The position numbers and the translations under genes are program-made. From Salinibacillus xinjiangensis (GTDB lineage Bacteria > Bacillota > Bacilli > Bacillales > Alkalibacillaceae): a stretch of DNA of 64,000 bases. Within the stretch, counting starts at the first letter, position 1. Each line of letters starts with the position of its first letter. The notes under the pieces were generated by a model that worked only from the letters and a program-made list of their open reading frames with translations, did no database searches and was not told the DNA's origin. Below are positions 25,244 through 34,485 of the stretch, in pieces. The stretch spans positions 248,001-312,000 of the forward strand of contig NZ_WJNH01000003.1 in the NCBI RefSeq assembly GCF_009649735.1. Direction: 5' to 3'.

Positions 25244-25528
25244 ATGAGTGCTTTGATGGCATATTCAATTGGACTTTTATTGATTGTGTTTACGTCAGTA
25301 TTTATTTTTAGAATAAGCAAAAATAAATCAAACAGGCTTTTGAAATATATCCCATTTATAATTACTATACTTAGCATTGCAATGGTTTATTTGAAGATGA
25401 TATTTATTTCGAATGGCTATGAAGCGATTTCAGATATAGTGATGATAATTTTTCTGTCTATTACATCGGCCACGGCATTAATAATTGCTGTATCTTTAGA
25501 AATAATCAATAGAACAAAAAGGTCTTAA
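25244..25528 (+). CDS. Small membrane protein, YesK-like
   Basis: 94 residues, three hydrophobic helices (5-24, 34-55, 62-86) separated by a basic loop SKNKSNR. AAAAGGTGATG upstream of ATG 25244. Resembles small Bacillus membrane proteins of the YesK sort in size and layout; no function proposed. Confidence 0.6.
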   Translation: MSALMAYSIGLLLIVFTSVFIFRISKNKSNRLLKYIPFIITILSIAMVYLKMIFISNGYEAISDIVMIIFLSITSATALIIAVSLEIINRTKRS

Positions 25529-25574
25529 ATACTAATGTTTTCACTAATAAAGAAAATGGAGTGGGGAGATTATC

Positions 25575-26123
25575 GTGTTGTTCCAAAATCAAAAGTTAAA
25601 AGTTCGAGAGTTAGATCCAAAAGATAAGGCTCATATAGCCAAATGGCTTTCCGATCCATCTGTTTTAGAATTTTACGAAGGAAGAGATAACCCTTTTGAT
25701 GTCGACAGAGTGAATGAGGTCTTCTATGATTCAGAAGATGAGAATGTTAGATGTATGGTGGAGTATGACGATCATGCAATAGGGTATATCCAATTCTATC
25801 TACTGGATGATGAAACGAAAAAGGAGTATGAGTACACGGGTGAAAATATATACGGCACAGATCAGTTTATTGGTGAAAAGGAATTTCGGAATAAGGGCCT
25901 CGGCACATTACTAGTACAATCGATGCTTGAATTTCTAATCAAGCACCGTCATGCAGAGCGTATTGTGATGGACCCTCAACTAACAAACACCAGGGCTATA
26001 CGATGCTATGAAAAATGTGGTTTTAAAAGAGTAAAGAAGCTCCCAAACCGTGAATATCACGAGGGTGAATATCGTGATTGTTGGTTAATGGAATATACAA
26101 TTAATCGACAATTGATTGAGTAG
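25575..26123 (+). CDS. GNAT acetyltransferase of the AAC(6')-like group
   Basis: 182 residues from GTG 25575 with GGGGAG upstream. Contains GTDQFIGEKEFRNKGLGTLL and DPQLTNTRAIRCYEKCGF, close to the corresponding parts of aminoglycoside 6'-N-acetyltransferases (GIDQxIGxPxLxGxGLGT; DPxxxNxRAIRCYEKAGF). The acidic N-terminal half (VNEVFYDSEDENVRCMVEYD) also follows that family. Chromosomal relatives in Bacilli are common and need not confer resistance. First of a co-directional run to 30412. Confidence 0.8.
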   Translation: MLFQNQKLKVRELDPKDKAHIAKWLSDPSVLEFYEGRDNPFDVDRVNEVFYDSEDENVRCMVEYDDHAIGYIQFYLLDDETKKEYEYTGENIYGTDQFIGEKEFRNKGLGTLLVQSMLEFLIKHRHAERIVMDPQLTNTRAIRCYEKCGFKRVKKLPNREYHEGEYRDCWLMEYTINRQLIE

Positions 26124-26140
26124 AGAGGTAGGAGGCACGT

Positions 26141-27181
26141 ATGAAGCTAAAAAATATTAATATAGCAGAACGAATGAATCATTATCAGGTCGCTGGCTTA
26201 AGTCTTGCCATAATCGAGGACGGCCAAATTAGCAAAACCCAAAATTATGGTGTGAAGGAATTTGGAAGAGACCAATCCATTCATAGCAACACAGTCTTTA
26301 ACGCGTGTTCGGTTAGTAAATTTTCAACTTCAATGTTAGTGATGTGCCTCGCATCAGAGGGCCTACTAGATTTAGACAAAGATGTGAATGAAATCCTTAT
26401 TTCATTGAAGCTTCCTGATCATCACCGCCATACCAGAAGACGAAAAGTCACATTACGCAACCTGCTTTGTCATCAATCAGGAATAATAGATCCTGAAGAC
26501 AGCTTTTTAGATCTGAAATCCAATGATGAGGTTCCATCAGCTCTTGATCTATTAAAGGGAAGAACTAATTACTGTAAGCAACCCATTGAAGTAAACTATG
26601 AACCTGGAAGTGACTTTCACTATACAGACGCAGGGTTTTGTCTTATCCAACAAGTCATTGAAGATGTCATGCAGCAACCCTTTATAGACATCATGCAAGA
26701 GAGAATATTAGAACCGCTAAAAATGGGCAAAAGTAGTTTTATTTCGTCTAAAGCAGAGGCCAAGGAAAAAGGAGTAAGCTGTGGTCACAATAAAGAGGGG
26801 TCCTTAGTGGAGGAAGGATACCCCATATACCCATATCCAGCCTGTTCCGGATTATGGACATCCTCTACAGATTTAGCGACTTTGGTCATAGAACTTATGA
26901 ATTCACTAAAAAGACAAAGTAAGATTGGCCTGTCAGCATCCTTAGCTCAAGAAATGATTCAGTCACAAGGATATAAGTCGTGGGCTGGATTGGGAATGTT
27001 TTTAGATGAAGTTGACGAAGAGGTAGAAATATCTTCACTTGGGTGGGGGGAAGGCTTTCAATGCATGATGGTCGGTTTCCCCTATCAAGGTACGGGTCTC
27101 ACAGTTATGACCAATACAAATTTAGGTGTTCATCAATTGAAGGGGATTATTGGTGAAATATATCAATCTATGAAGCTATAA
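26141..27181 (+). CDS. Serine hydrolase, class C beta-lactamase/penicillin-binding-like
   Basis: 346 residues without signal peptide. Nucleophile motif SVSK (SxxK) near residue 58; second motif YTDAGF where most relatives have YSN; third motif region GWGEGFQ in place of HTG. The family (beta-lactamase domain PF00144) covers esterases, D-aminopeptidases and DD-peptidases. Lack of a signal peptide points to a cytosolic esterase- or peptidase-like role. RBS AGGAGGC. 17 bases from the upstream GNAT gene. Confidence 0.85.
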   Translation: MKLKNINIAERMNHYQVAGLSLAIIEDGQISKTQNYGVKEFGRDQSIHSNTVFNACSVSKFSTSMLVMCLASEGLLDLDKDVNEILISLKLPDHHRHTRRRKVTLRNLLCHQSGIIDPEDSFLDLKSNDEVPSALDLLKGRTNYCKQPIEVNYEPGSDFHYTDAGFCLIQQVIEDVMQQPFIDIMQERILEPLKMGKSSFISSKAEAKEKGVSCGHNKEGSLVEEGYPIYPYPACSGLWTSSTDLATLVIELMNSLKRQSKIGLSASLAQEMIQSQGYKSWAGLGMFLDEVDEEVEISSLGWGEGFQCMMVGFPYQGTGLTVMTNTNLGVHQLKGIIGEIYQSMKL

Positions 27182-27193
27182 GGGAGGCATTCC

Positions 27194-27502
27194 ATGAAAA
27201 AGAAAAGAATATGGGTACCTATTGTTCTCGTTATTTTATTTATTTTGCTACATCTATCTCCCAAACTGGCATTAAGAACCCATGTTGTATTTATGGGGCA
27301 TCCAGTTGCGGCGGTTACATCGGAACTTATTCAGGACAACTATCATAATGAAACGGATAAAAATCAACTCAAAAAATTAGATGCAAAAGTGTATACATTA
27401 ACAGAACCACCGATTGAGGAGGCTACACAGAGTGAATTAAGGAATTTCATTGTAAAAGAAGTTGGATTTCTTTATTTTGCTGAGTATTACGGGGAAGTGT
27501 AA
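27194..27502 (+). CDS. Hypothetical single-pass membrane protein
   Basis: 102 residues: N-terminal KKKR followed by a helix (IWVPIVLVILFILLHLSP), then a soluble domain with no recognised motif. GGGAGG upstream of ATG; 12 bases after the serine hydrolase gene. Unknown function. Confidence 0.6.
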   Translation: MKKKRIWVPIVLVILFILLHLSPKLALRTHVVFMGHPVAAVTSELIQDNYHNETDKNQLKKLDAKVYTLTEPPIEEATQSELRNFIVKEVGFLYFAEYYGEV

Positions 27503-27538
27503 ATTATACTCGTTAAGACTGTTAACTTATAAAACGAA

Positions 27539-29176
27539 ATGAGCGAATCGGTAGTGAAGACAAATAGTAAATTAAGGCGAATGGCAAAAGTCTTATCTTT
27601 AGCATTTGTAATCTTTATTCAAATCTATTGGTACAAACTTCGAAATAAAACGGATGCTGAATGGGAAGTACTATGGGGAAAAATAGGGAAGAAATTTCGT
27701 GAGACGCTGTTTGAATTAGAGGGTCTCTTAATTAAGGTTGGTCAATTACTAAGTATTAGAGCTGACCTGCTCCCAAAATCCTTTATTCAACAAATCCAAG
27801 ACCTTACAGACCATGTCCCTCCTTCTGAATGGAAGGAGATTGAACAGATTCTCGAACAGGAATGGGGAAGCCCAATTGAAGAGCACCTCCAATGGATTGA
27901 AAAAAAGGCAGTCGCTTCCGCTTCGATTGGAGAGGTTTATAAAGGTGTTTTGATTAACGGTGAAGAGGTAGCTATTAAAGTTCAGCGCACGGAAATAGAG
28001 TCCATCGTTCAAACGGATTTCCGGACTTTACGAATGATTATTTGGTTTGCAGCAGACCATTTTGTTCCCGTTCCAAAGGGATTTATCAATTTTAAGGTGC
28101 TCTTTGATGAGTTAAAACAGGTCATAGAACGGGAGCTTGACTTTTCGAAGGAAAAAGATACACTGTTGTCGTTTCAAAAACGATTTAAGGATGTAGATAT
28201 TGTCAAAATTCCTGAGGTATATTCCGACTATTGTTCCTCTAAGGTATTGGTGATGGAGTGGATGGAAGGTATCCGTGTGACCGATGAGTCTCGGTTAGAT
28301 CAACTTGAAATCAGTCGAACTGAATTGGCTAAGCGACTCATTGAAATATTTCTTCCTCAATGGCTAGAGCCTGGGTTATTTCACGCTGATCCGCACGCAG
28401 GCAATGTACTGATCTCTGAGGATGGACACATTATCTTACTAGATTTCGGGATGATAGGGGAAATATCGAAAAGGGACGCTGCGAATTTTCAGGGTCTAAT
28501 AGAGAGTATGCTTTCCAAAAACTTTTCAAAAGCAGTGGAATGTCTAACCCAATTAGGATTTTTACTTCCAGAAGCAGACAAAAGAACTATGGAAAAGTTG
28601 CTTGCTGAAATGATGTCATTTGAAGTAAACCAATGGCAAGACATGGACCTTTTTAAATTCAAATTAGAAATGAATAATCTCATACAAGCACTTCCCATAC
28701 AGGTTCCAACACGATTTGTATTTCTAGGACGATCCTTTGTCACTTTGGAGGGAATGATATACAACCTTGCTCCAGAAGAAGAATTTATCGTTATATTAAA
28801 GCCGGCTTTTACGAATTGGATAAAAAAACAGGGAAATCATGGTTGGTCATTTGTATGGCATTGGTTGCAGTCACAGCCATTATTCAAGCTATTCTATTCC
28901 TTTAAAGAATTTTTAACATTACCGCAAAAGTTAGAGGATTTAAAGGAAAAGGAGCAACGGAGACAATTTCAATTTACCATTTATGAAAATGGTAAAAGGC
29001 AGTTATTTTTATTAACTTTATTAAGTATTGGTGGTGTTGGAGTAGGATTATATTCCTCACATCAGTTTTTGATGCAGTTTGCCATCGGGGGTAGTCTACT
29101 TTCAACAGTTGGGTATTTATTTTTAAGCTATCAACAAAAAAAGTGGATGAAATATATGCATGAAAAACGGAGGTAG
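27539..29176 (+). CDS. ABC1/UbiB-family (AarF) kinase-like protein
   Basis: 545 residues with all ABC1 hallmarks: KxGQ motif LIKVGQLLSIRADLLP (about 62-80), the alanine-rich loop AVASASIGEVYKG, lysine in EVAIKVQR, catalytic segment HADPHAGNVLI and metal-binding LLDFGMIG. Two C-terminal hydrophobic segments (about 490-535) anchor it in the membrane. UbiB-like proteins are atypical ATPases linked to isoprenoid lipid metabolism; Bacillus uses menaquinone. No good ribosome site precedes ATG 27539 (AAAACGAA), so translation is probably weak. Confidence 0.9.
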   Translation: MSESVVKTNSKLRRMAKVLSLAFVIFIQIYWYKLRNKTDAEWEVLWGKIGKKFRETLFELEGLLIKVGQLLSIRADLLPKSFIQQIQDLTDHVPPSEWKEIEQILEQEWGSPIEEHLQWIEKKAVASASIGEVYKGVLINGEEVAIKVQRTEIESIVQTDFRTLRMIIWFAADHFVPVPKGFINFKVLFDELKQVIERELDFSKEKDTLLSFQKRFKDVDIVKIPEVYSDYCSSKVLVMEWMEGIRVTDESRLDQLEISRTELAKRLIEIFLPQWLEPGLFHADPHAGNVLISEDGHIILLDFGMIGEISKRDAANFQGLIESMLSKNFSKAVECLTQLGFLLPEADKRTMEKLLAEMMSFEVNQWQDMDLFKFKLEMNNLIQALPIQVPTRFVFLGRSFVTLEGMIYNLAPEEEFIVILKPAFTNWIKKQGNHGWSFVWHWLQSQPLFKLFYSFKEFLTLPQKLEDLKEKEQRRQFQFTIYENGKRQLFLLTLLSIGGVGVGLYSSHQFLMQFAIGGSLLSTVGYLFLSYQQKKWMKYMHEKRR

Positions 29177-29184
29177 GGGAATAC

Positions 29185-29940
29185 ATGGGCAGGTCTTCCA
29201 AGAAGTCAAAAGTGATGGTCTTAGGGACTTTTCATATGCGTTATACGCCTGATTTAAAGAGAATTGACATAGATGAGAGCATCGTGCAACAAAGGCAAAA
29301 GGAGATCAGAAAGGTTGTCGAATCCTTAAAAGAATACAACCCAACTAAAATAGCATTTGAAATTGTTAAAGAGGATAATGACTCATTAAATAAGGAGTTT
29401 CAACAATATTTAGATGGAACTTTTAAACTCGGGGTTAATGAAATCCATCAATTCGGATTTCAAACAGCAGCGGAGTTAAATCATCGTCAGGTTTATGCGA
29501 TTGATTGGATGGATACTGTGGGAAACATGGGGCTTGGACAGGTTTTAGACTGGGCCAAGGAAGAGCAACCCGATATGTACAACCTTATACATGAATATTA
29601 CCGTCCAAAACTTCAACTTGATATAAAGGGTAATAGTATTCATGAATTGGTCAGAGAATGTAACTCGGAATCCAGAATTAAATTGGATCATGAGATGTAT
29701 ATGGCAATTGCCCGCATTGGTAAAGGAATCGAATATATTGGAATGGATTGGCTTCGTTGGTGGTATCAAAGAAATTTAACGATTTACAAAAATCTTGCAG
29801 AGATCACAAACGCATCATGTGACCGGACCTTGTTAATTATTGGTGCAGCTCATGTTCATTTAGTGTCACAGTTTTTAGTGGAAAGTGGTCTTTTTGAGGT
29901 GATATCCCCTAATGAGTACCTAAATAAATCGAAAGGATAA
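29185..29940 (+). CDS. DUF5694 / TraB-like protein
   Basis: 251 residues: start VMVLGTFHMRYTPDL (GTFHM as in the TraB/Tiki-like GxxH motif) and end LLIIGAAHVHLVSQFL (GAxH motif), with PTKIAFEIVKE between. These two His motifs and the conserved Glu resemble the TraB/PrgY/gumN putative metalloprotease fold. Ribosome site GGAGGTAGGGG. Eight bases after the ABC1 gene. Function unknown. Confidence 0.75.
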   Translation: MGRSSKKSKVMVLGTFHMRYTPDLKRIDIDESIVQQRQKEIRKVVESLKEYNPTKIAFEIVKEDNDSLNKEFQQYLDGTFKLGVNEIHQFGFQTAAELNHRQVYAIDWMDTVGNMGLGQVLDWAKEEQPDMYNLIHEYYRPKLQLDIKGNSIHELVRECNSESRIKLDHEMYMAIARIGKGIEYIGMDWLRWWYQRNLTIYKNLAEITNASCDRTLLIIGAAHVHLVSQFLVESGLFEVISPNEYLNKSKG

Positions 29941-29947
29941 TATTCAG

Positions 29948-30412
29948 ATGAATAAATATATTAAAAAGTTAGAGGAACTAAAGTTAGTTGGTTTTCGTGT
30001 TGTGTGTGAGGGTGATCAATACATAAATGAAATTCCAAAAGCAGCCAAACGACTCCAAGATAGAACCAGTGAAATTCAGCACGTTTTAAACTCAGGAAAA
30101 CAAGTTGGTGCATTTGTTGTTGAAGAAACAACACCAGAGGATGAAGGATATTGGGTTTGTGTTCAAGTTGAGGAGTTTGCTCAAATCCCAGAAGGAATGG
30201 TCACGTTAACCATTCCGCCTCAAAAATATGCTGCGATTATGCACAAGGATTCGAGTCACCTTATTGGTCAAAGCTATGAGACGCTACATAAATGGATTGC
30301 TGAACACGGGATGAAACGGTCGTTAAGAGGCTGGAATTTAGAATTTTATCAAAGTGTGGACCCTGGTTCTGCGCAATTAGAAGTGGAATTATGTGACTCC
30401 ATTCATGCTTAA
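29948..30412 (+). CDS. GyrI-like small-molecule-binding domain protein
   Basis: 154 residues consisting of one AraC-effector-binding/GyrI domain (GFRVVCEGDQYINEIPKAAKRL, YWVCVQVEEFAQIPEGMVTLTIPPQKYAAIMH, WNLEFYQSVDP). Stand-alone versions bind hydrophobic or cationic compounds. No DNA-binding part. Seven bases after the DUF5694 gene; the run ends at a bidirectional terminator. Confidence 0.78.
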   Translation: MNKYIKKLEELKLVGFRVVCEGDQYINEIPKAAKRLQDRTSEIQHVLNSGKQVGAFVVEETTPEDEGYWVCVQVEEFAQIPEGMVTLTIPPQKYAAIMHKDSSHLIGQSYETLHKWIAEHGMKRSLRGWNLEFYQSVDPGSAQLEVELCDSIHA

Positions 30413-30421
30413 GTGAACGTA

Positions 30422-30452
30422 AAAGGGGACGACAAGAAGCCGTCCTCTTTTA
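30422..30452. terminator. Bidirectional terminator
   Basis: AAAGGGGACG / CGTCCTCTTT hairpin between convergent genes, with A-rich left and T-rich right flanks. Confidence 0.7.
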
Positions 30453-31112
30453 CGACGCAAAGATCGGCCACTTATTTTTCTTTGCAATCAACTTCATATC
30501 CTGATTAGGATTTACTACAATGGGATGCTCCACATAGTTCAATAACGGAATATCACTTTCACTATCTGCATAGGCCCAAATTTCATTGGTATGATTAAGT
30601 TCGGCCTTTTCTAGCCATTTCTCTACTTGTCTTACTTTTTCATCCCCATTTATAATTTGTCCAACTTCACCTGTACAAAGACCACTTGAATCTAGCTTCA
30701 GTTCCGTACTGATAATATGGACATCTAGCTGTAATTCCTTTGCGAATGCTTCTAAGAAAGGGTGAAGGGCACCTGATAATAAAATGATAGTATCCCCGTT
30801 CCTTTGATGCTCTTTTATTGTTTGTACAAGACCTCGATTGACCTCCTCTTTCCCTATATGTACAAGTTCTTGAAAAAAATCTTCTAATTCTTCGGTTGTT
30901 TTTCCTTTAAATGTCTTTGCAAATGCCTTGAAAAATTGAAGGCGTAATGCGTTTTTCCCTCTGATTAACCCCAGCCAAAGAGATTTGAGCATACCAGTGA
31001 ATACAACTCCCCATTGTTTGAGGCCAAACGTCTTTTTGCCTGCTTGAAACATAACCTTAAAGGAGTTTCCTTGATATAGGGTACCGTCAAAGTCGACTGT
31101 TACAATTGCCAT
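30450..31112 (-). CDS. HAD-family phosphatase (PSPase-like)
   Basis: 220 residues. Motif I VDFDGTLYQG at the N-terminus, motif II IILLSGALHPF (Ser), motif III/IV AYADSESDIPLLN. The alpha-helical cap (about 20-85) has the IB/phosphoserine-phosphatase layout. Probably hydrolyses a small phosphate ester; substrate unknown. GAGGTGATTACGT precedes the ATG. Confidence 0.85.
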   Translation of the reverse strand: MAIVTVDFDGTLYQGNSFKVMFQAGKKTFGLKQWGVVFTGMLKSLWLGLIRGKNALRLQFFKAFAKTFKGKTTEELEDFFQELVHIGKEEVNRGLVQTIKEHQRNGDTIILLSGALHPFLEAFAKELQLDVHIISTELKLDSSGLCTGEVGQIINGDEKVRQVEKWLEKAELNHTNEIWAYADSESDIPLLNYVEHPIVVNPNQDMKLIAKKNKWPIFAS

Positions 31113-31276
31113 ACGTAATCACCTCATTTGACGTCATTATATAGGAAGGTGGAAAAGATGTAAATTAACGAAACTTTTATTATCCGACTTTTAAGAAAAA
31201 TTAGCACCTAGTCATAATGTTTGGTATCATATACTTATAATAATGTATCAGATTTGATTGGGAGGAAGATAGCTTT

Positions 31277-32131
31277 ATGGCAGAGAAAAGAGTGGCATTT
31301 GTAACGGATAGTACAGCTTTTTTAACAGAGGAATTGCGTTCGCATCCTGATGTATATGTTGTGCCAATTGTTGTCATTTCAGAAGGTCGTGAATATGAGG
31401 ACGGAATAGATTTGACCTCCGATGAACTATACAACATTATTCGCAATAGCAAAGAGGTGCCAAAGACATCCCAGCCATCTGTAGGGAGGTTTCAAGAGGT
31501 ATACCAACAGTTACAAAAAAACTATGACCACGCGATTGCCATTCATGTTTCAGGTAAACTAAGCGGGACAGTGTCGAGCTCAATGACTGCTAAGGACCAA
31601 GTGGGATTCGATGTGGAAGTCATTGATTCGAAATCTCTTTCCTTTTCGATTACAGAATTACTCAGTAAAGGGCTTCAGCTTGCTGATGAGGGTGTTGATG
31701 TTAAAGAGATTGCCAATGTGCTCAGAGAGGAAAAAACTAGGTCGAAAAATTTAATTTTACTCGGTAGTTTAGAGCAATTATATAAAGGTGGGAGAATGTC
31801 AGGGGCAAGCTTTTTACTTGGAAATGTTCTTCAAATTAAGCCTATTCTAACGATTAATTCTGAAGGAGAGCTTGGCTTATTAGAACGAGTAAGATCTGAG
31901 AAGAAGGCTGTAACGAAATTAATTGACTTATTGAAACAATCCTGTGAGGAAAAACGAGTGAAGCAATTGGGTATTATGCATGCCAATGTACTAGAAAAAG
32001 CGGAAAAGCTGAAGCAACGAATTCAAGCTGTGATCCCTAATGTAGAAATTGTTATTGGAGAAATTAGCTCATCCTTAGCAGTACACGCGGGTGAAGAATC
32101 TTTGGCGGTTTTTTGGCATACTGAAAAGTAA
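31277..32131 (+). CDS. DegV-family fatty-acid-binding protein
   Basis: 284 residues with the family start FVTDSTAFLTEEL, the ligand-site phrases TSQPSVGRF and HVSGKLSGTVSS, and QLYKGGRMSGASFLLGNVLQIKPIL in the C-terminal domain. DegV/FakB proteins hold a fatty acid for phosphorylation by FakA. GGGAGGAAG upstream. Divergent from the HAD gene; a TATAAT at 31236-31241 could be its -10. Confidence 0.92.
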   Translation: MAEKRVAFVTDSTAFLTEELRSHPDVYVVPIVVISEGREYEDGIDLTSDELYNIIRNSKEVPKTSQPSVGRFQEVYQQLQKNYDHAIAIHVSGKLSGTVSSSMTAKDQVGFDVEVIDSKSLSFSITELLSKGLQLADEGVDVKEIANVLREEKTRSKNLILLGSLEQLYKGGRMSGASFLLGNVLQIKPILTINSEGELGLLERVRSEKKAVTKLIDLLKQSCEEKRVKQLGIMHANVLEKAEKLKQRIQAVIPNVEIVIGEISSSLAVHAGEESLAVFWHTEK

Positions 32132-32135
32132 ATGG

Positions 32136-32172
32136 GAAATGCGCTGTTCAATATGAACAGCGCATTCTCTGT
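32136..32172. terminator. Terminator between degV-like and proP-like genes
   Basis: AATGCGCTGTTC / GAACAGCGCATT perfect 12-bp stem, serving the convergent genes. Confidence 0.8.
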
Positions 32173-33638
32173 TATTGTTTGTCATCTTCTTTCATTTCGT
32201 CTATTTTTTTTCGTTCATCCTGCCACCATAATGCTTCTTCCGGCTCTTCCAAAACGTCCTTAATTTCACTTTTTTCGGTGACAGCGGGTGGAGAACCGCG
32301 AAGTGGCTTGCCTGCCACTTCTTTAACAAAGTAAGATACGACGATGATACCTATAATGGATGCAAAAATGACATAATAGGCAGGAATCATTCTATTATCC
32401 GTCTGATTAATCAGCCAAGAAACAACTAAAGGAGTTGTCCCTCCAAACAATGATGCGGATATATTATAGGTAATAGCAAGCGCTCCGTTTCTTACTCGGG
32501 TAAAAAACAAGGAAGGGAGGAGTGCTGGCATTGTTCCTTGAAAGGAAGAAGAAAATAGGGCTAAAATTAATAACCCGAAAAAGACTAGCCATGTATTCCC
32601 ACTTCCGATTAACATGAAGGTAGGAATCGATAATAGCACTAATCCAATTAACCCTCCCTGTATGATACGCTTGGCCCCGATCCGGTCACTAAAGAAGCCC
32701 ATCACCAAAACCATTGGAACCATAATAATCATAACAATAACGATTAAAAGCAAGCCTTCCGTTTCACCATACCCTAATACGGCTGAGAGGTGAGATGGCA
32801 TATAGGAGAGGACGGTGTAATTGACCACATTGTAAAAGAAAACGACAATCATCCCAATAAGTAAAGGTTTTTTATGATAGATCAAAATGTCTTTCACGGA
32901 TGCTTGTTCATCTACGTCGCTGTTATCCTTTTCCATTGCTTGGAATGCCGGCGTTTCCTCTAAACGACTACGTAAATAAAAACCAATAAAACCAATTGGT
33001 GCAGCAACAAAGAACGGAATTCTCCAGCCCCATGCCACCATCGTTTCAGAACCTAATATGTAGGTGAGTAAAGTTACGAGTCCTGCTCCACAAATATATC
33101 CCACTAAGGTTCCTACTTCTAAACCACTCGCCATAAAACCTCGCCTTTTATCAGGAGTAGACTCAGCGATAAACGTCATAGCCCCTGCATATTCGCCACC
33201 AGTGGAAAATCCTTGAACTAATCTGGCTACGAGTAACAGGACAGTAGCTGTTGTCCCAATGGATGCGTAGCTTGGGATTAAACCAATACTAAGTGTAGCA
33301 ACAGCCATCATAATCAATGTTATGGCTAGTACTTTTTTACGACCAATTCGGTCTCCTAACATACCGAAGAAAATTCCTCCAATAGGACGGACAAGAAAGG
33401 CAATGGCAAATGTAGCAAAGGAATAGACCAGTTGCATGGGTCCCTCTATATCTGGGAAAAATACTTTCCCAATCGTTACTGCCAAATACGAATAAATGCC
33501 AAAATCAAACCATTCCATCCCATTTCCAATAGCTGTAGCGACAACGGCTTTTTTGGCTGCGTCTGAATCAACCACGGTAATATCATCTTTTTGTAATTTC
33601 TGTCTTTTTCTCTTACTTCTTTTTTCTTTTCCAGCCAA
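32172..33638 (-). CDS. MFS transporter of the metabolite:H+ symporter (ProP-like) family
   Basis: 488 residues from TTG 33638 (AGGAGG eight bases before; the frame is open from GTG 33647 that lies inside the ribosome site). MHS signatures: GNGMEWFDFGIYSYLA, FLVRPIGGIFFGMLGDRIGRKK, ARLVQGFSTGGEYAGAMTFIAE. Family members import proline, glycine betaine or organic acids with protons. A charged cytosolic N-terminus (KEKRSKRKRQK) and acidic C-terminus are present. Given the nearby loss of opuC, it may be one of the remaining osmolyte importers (inference). Confidence 0.85.
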   Translation of the reverse strand: MAGKEKRSKRKRQKLQKDDITVVDSDAAKKAVVATAIGNGMEWFDFGIYSYLAVTIGKVFFPDIEGPMQLVYSFATFAIAFLVRPIGGIFFGMLGDRIGRKKVLAITLIMMAVATLSIGLIPSYASIGTTATVLLLVARLVQGFSTGGEYAGAMTFIAESTPDKRRGFMASGLEVGTLVGYICGAGLVTLLTYILGSETMVAWGWRIPFFVAAPIGFIGFYLRSRLEETPAFQAMEKDNSDVDEQASVKDILIYHKKPLLIGMIVVFFYNVVNYTVLSYMPSHLSAVLGYGETEGLLLIVIVMIIMVPMVLVMGFFSDRIGAKRIIQGGLIGLVLLSIPTFMLIGSGNTWLVFFGLLILALFSSSFQGTMPALLPSLFFTRVRNGALAITYNISASLFGGTTPLVVSWLINQTDNRMIPAYYVIFASIIGIIVVSYFVKEVAGKPLRGSPPAVTEKSEIKDVLEEPEEALWWQDERKKIDEMKEDDKQ

Positions 33639-33804
33639 ATTCGTCACCTCCTATTTGTAATATGGACGTTTTATGTAATTTTATGTCAGACTTCGTGTTT
33701 TAAAAAGAAAATGATGTAAGTTGACGATAAGTAAATTATGTAAACTTATTATGATCAATAAATTATTACATTTGAGAAAACCTAAAATAGAGGAGGGAGA
33801 TTAA

Positions 33805-33906
33805 ATGTCTAAAGATCATAAAAAAACAAAAAACAAAAGCAAAAAAGAGCTGAATGAAACTCCTTTATCTAAGATGCAGCATAAGAGGAAGACGAAGTTA
33901 AATTAG
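33805..33906 (+). CDS. Small basic protein, 33 residues
   Basis: ATG 33805 is preceded by a consensus GAGGAGGGAG with proper spacing, and the frame ends at TAG 33904-33906 shortly before a perfect 26-base palindrome. The product has 13 lysines/arginines and the phrase NETPLSKMQHKRKTK. Size and charge resemble small spore-associated or nucleic-acid-binding peptides of Bacillus, but no family was recognised. Confidence 0.6.
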   Translation: MSKDHKKTKNKSKKELNETPLSKMQHKRKTKLN

Positions 33907-33909
33907 TCA

Positions 33910-33941
33910 GCAAAAAAGGCAAGCCTTTAAAGGCTTGCCTT
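33910..33941 (-). terminator. Terminator of the S1-domain gene (and probably of the 33-residue gene)
   Basis: AAGGCAAGCC TTTAAA GGCTTGCCTT perfect palindrome at 33916-33941; on the minus strand it is followed by TTTTTTG. Confidence 0.85.
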
Positions 33942-33967
33942 GAACTTTATGATGAGTGAAAAGAAGT

Positions 33968-34408
33968 TTATCCGCGTCTTCCGCCTCTACCGCCACGTTT
34001 TGACTCTGTGTTGCTGCGAATAGTGGATAAATTTTCTTCACTTGTCTTTAAAAACTTAGATAGTTTATCCTCAAAGGATTCCTTTGGCTTGTAGTTTCTT
34101 GAACGGCCACCTTTAGAATTCCGATGATCTCTTCCTTGGCGCGGGCGCTTGGAATAAGAGTTTTGTCCTTCTGGTTTATCAATGGCCTTTTTGATGGACA
34201 AGGCAATTTTTCCGTCCTTTTCACTAATGACCTTGACTTCAATTTGGTCACCGACTGATAGATGGTCATTTACATCCTTAACATAACTATCAGCTACTTC
34301 ACTGATATGAACTAATCCTGTTTTGCCTTCTGCGATTTCAACAAAAGCTCCAAAATTTGTGATGCCCGTGACTTTTCCTTGTACCTTACTACCTACTTCA
34401 ATTGACAA
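33968..34408 (-). CDS. yabR: S1-domain RNA-binding protein, YabR/GSP13-like
   Basis: 146 residues. An S1 OB-fold fills residues 1-75 (GSKVQGKVTGITNFGAFVEI, TGLVHISEVADSYVKDVNDHL, KVISEKDGKIALSIKKA), almost as in B. subtilis YabR (128 aa), followed by a basic Arg/Gly-rich tail ending RGGRGGRRG. Such proteins associate with ribosomes or RNA. Start is TTG 34408 with GAGGGGG upstream. The tail is longer than in YabR. In B. subtilis yabR lies near divIC/spoIIE; the neighbourhood here is different, so this may be a paralogue. Confidence 0.85.
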   Translation of the reverse strand: MSIEVGSKVQGKVTGITNFGAFVEIAEGKTGLVHISEVADSYVKDVNDHLSVGDQIEVKVISEKDGKIALSIKKAIDKPEGQNSYSKRPRQGRDHRNSKGGRSRNYKPKESFEDKLSKFLKTSEENLSTIRSNTESKRGGRGGRRG

Positions 34409-34485
34409 AAAAGTTTCCCCCTCAGAAATTTTAAAAGCAACTTATTATAACAAATAACATACGTAAATTCAAACCACTATGTCAC

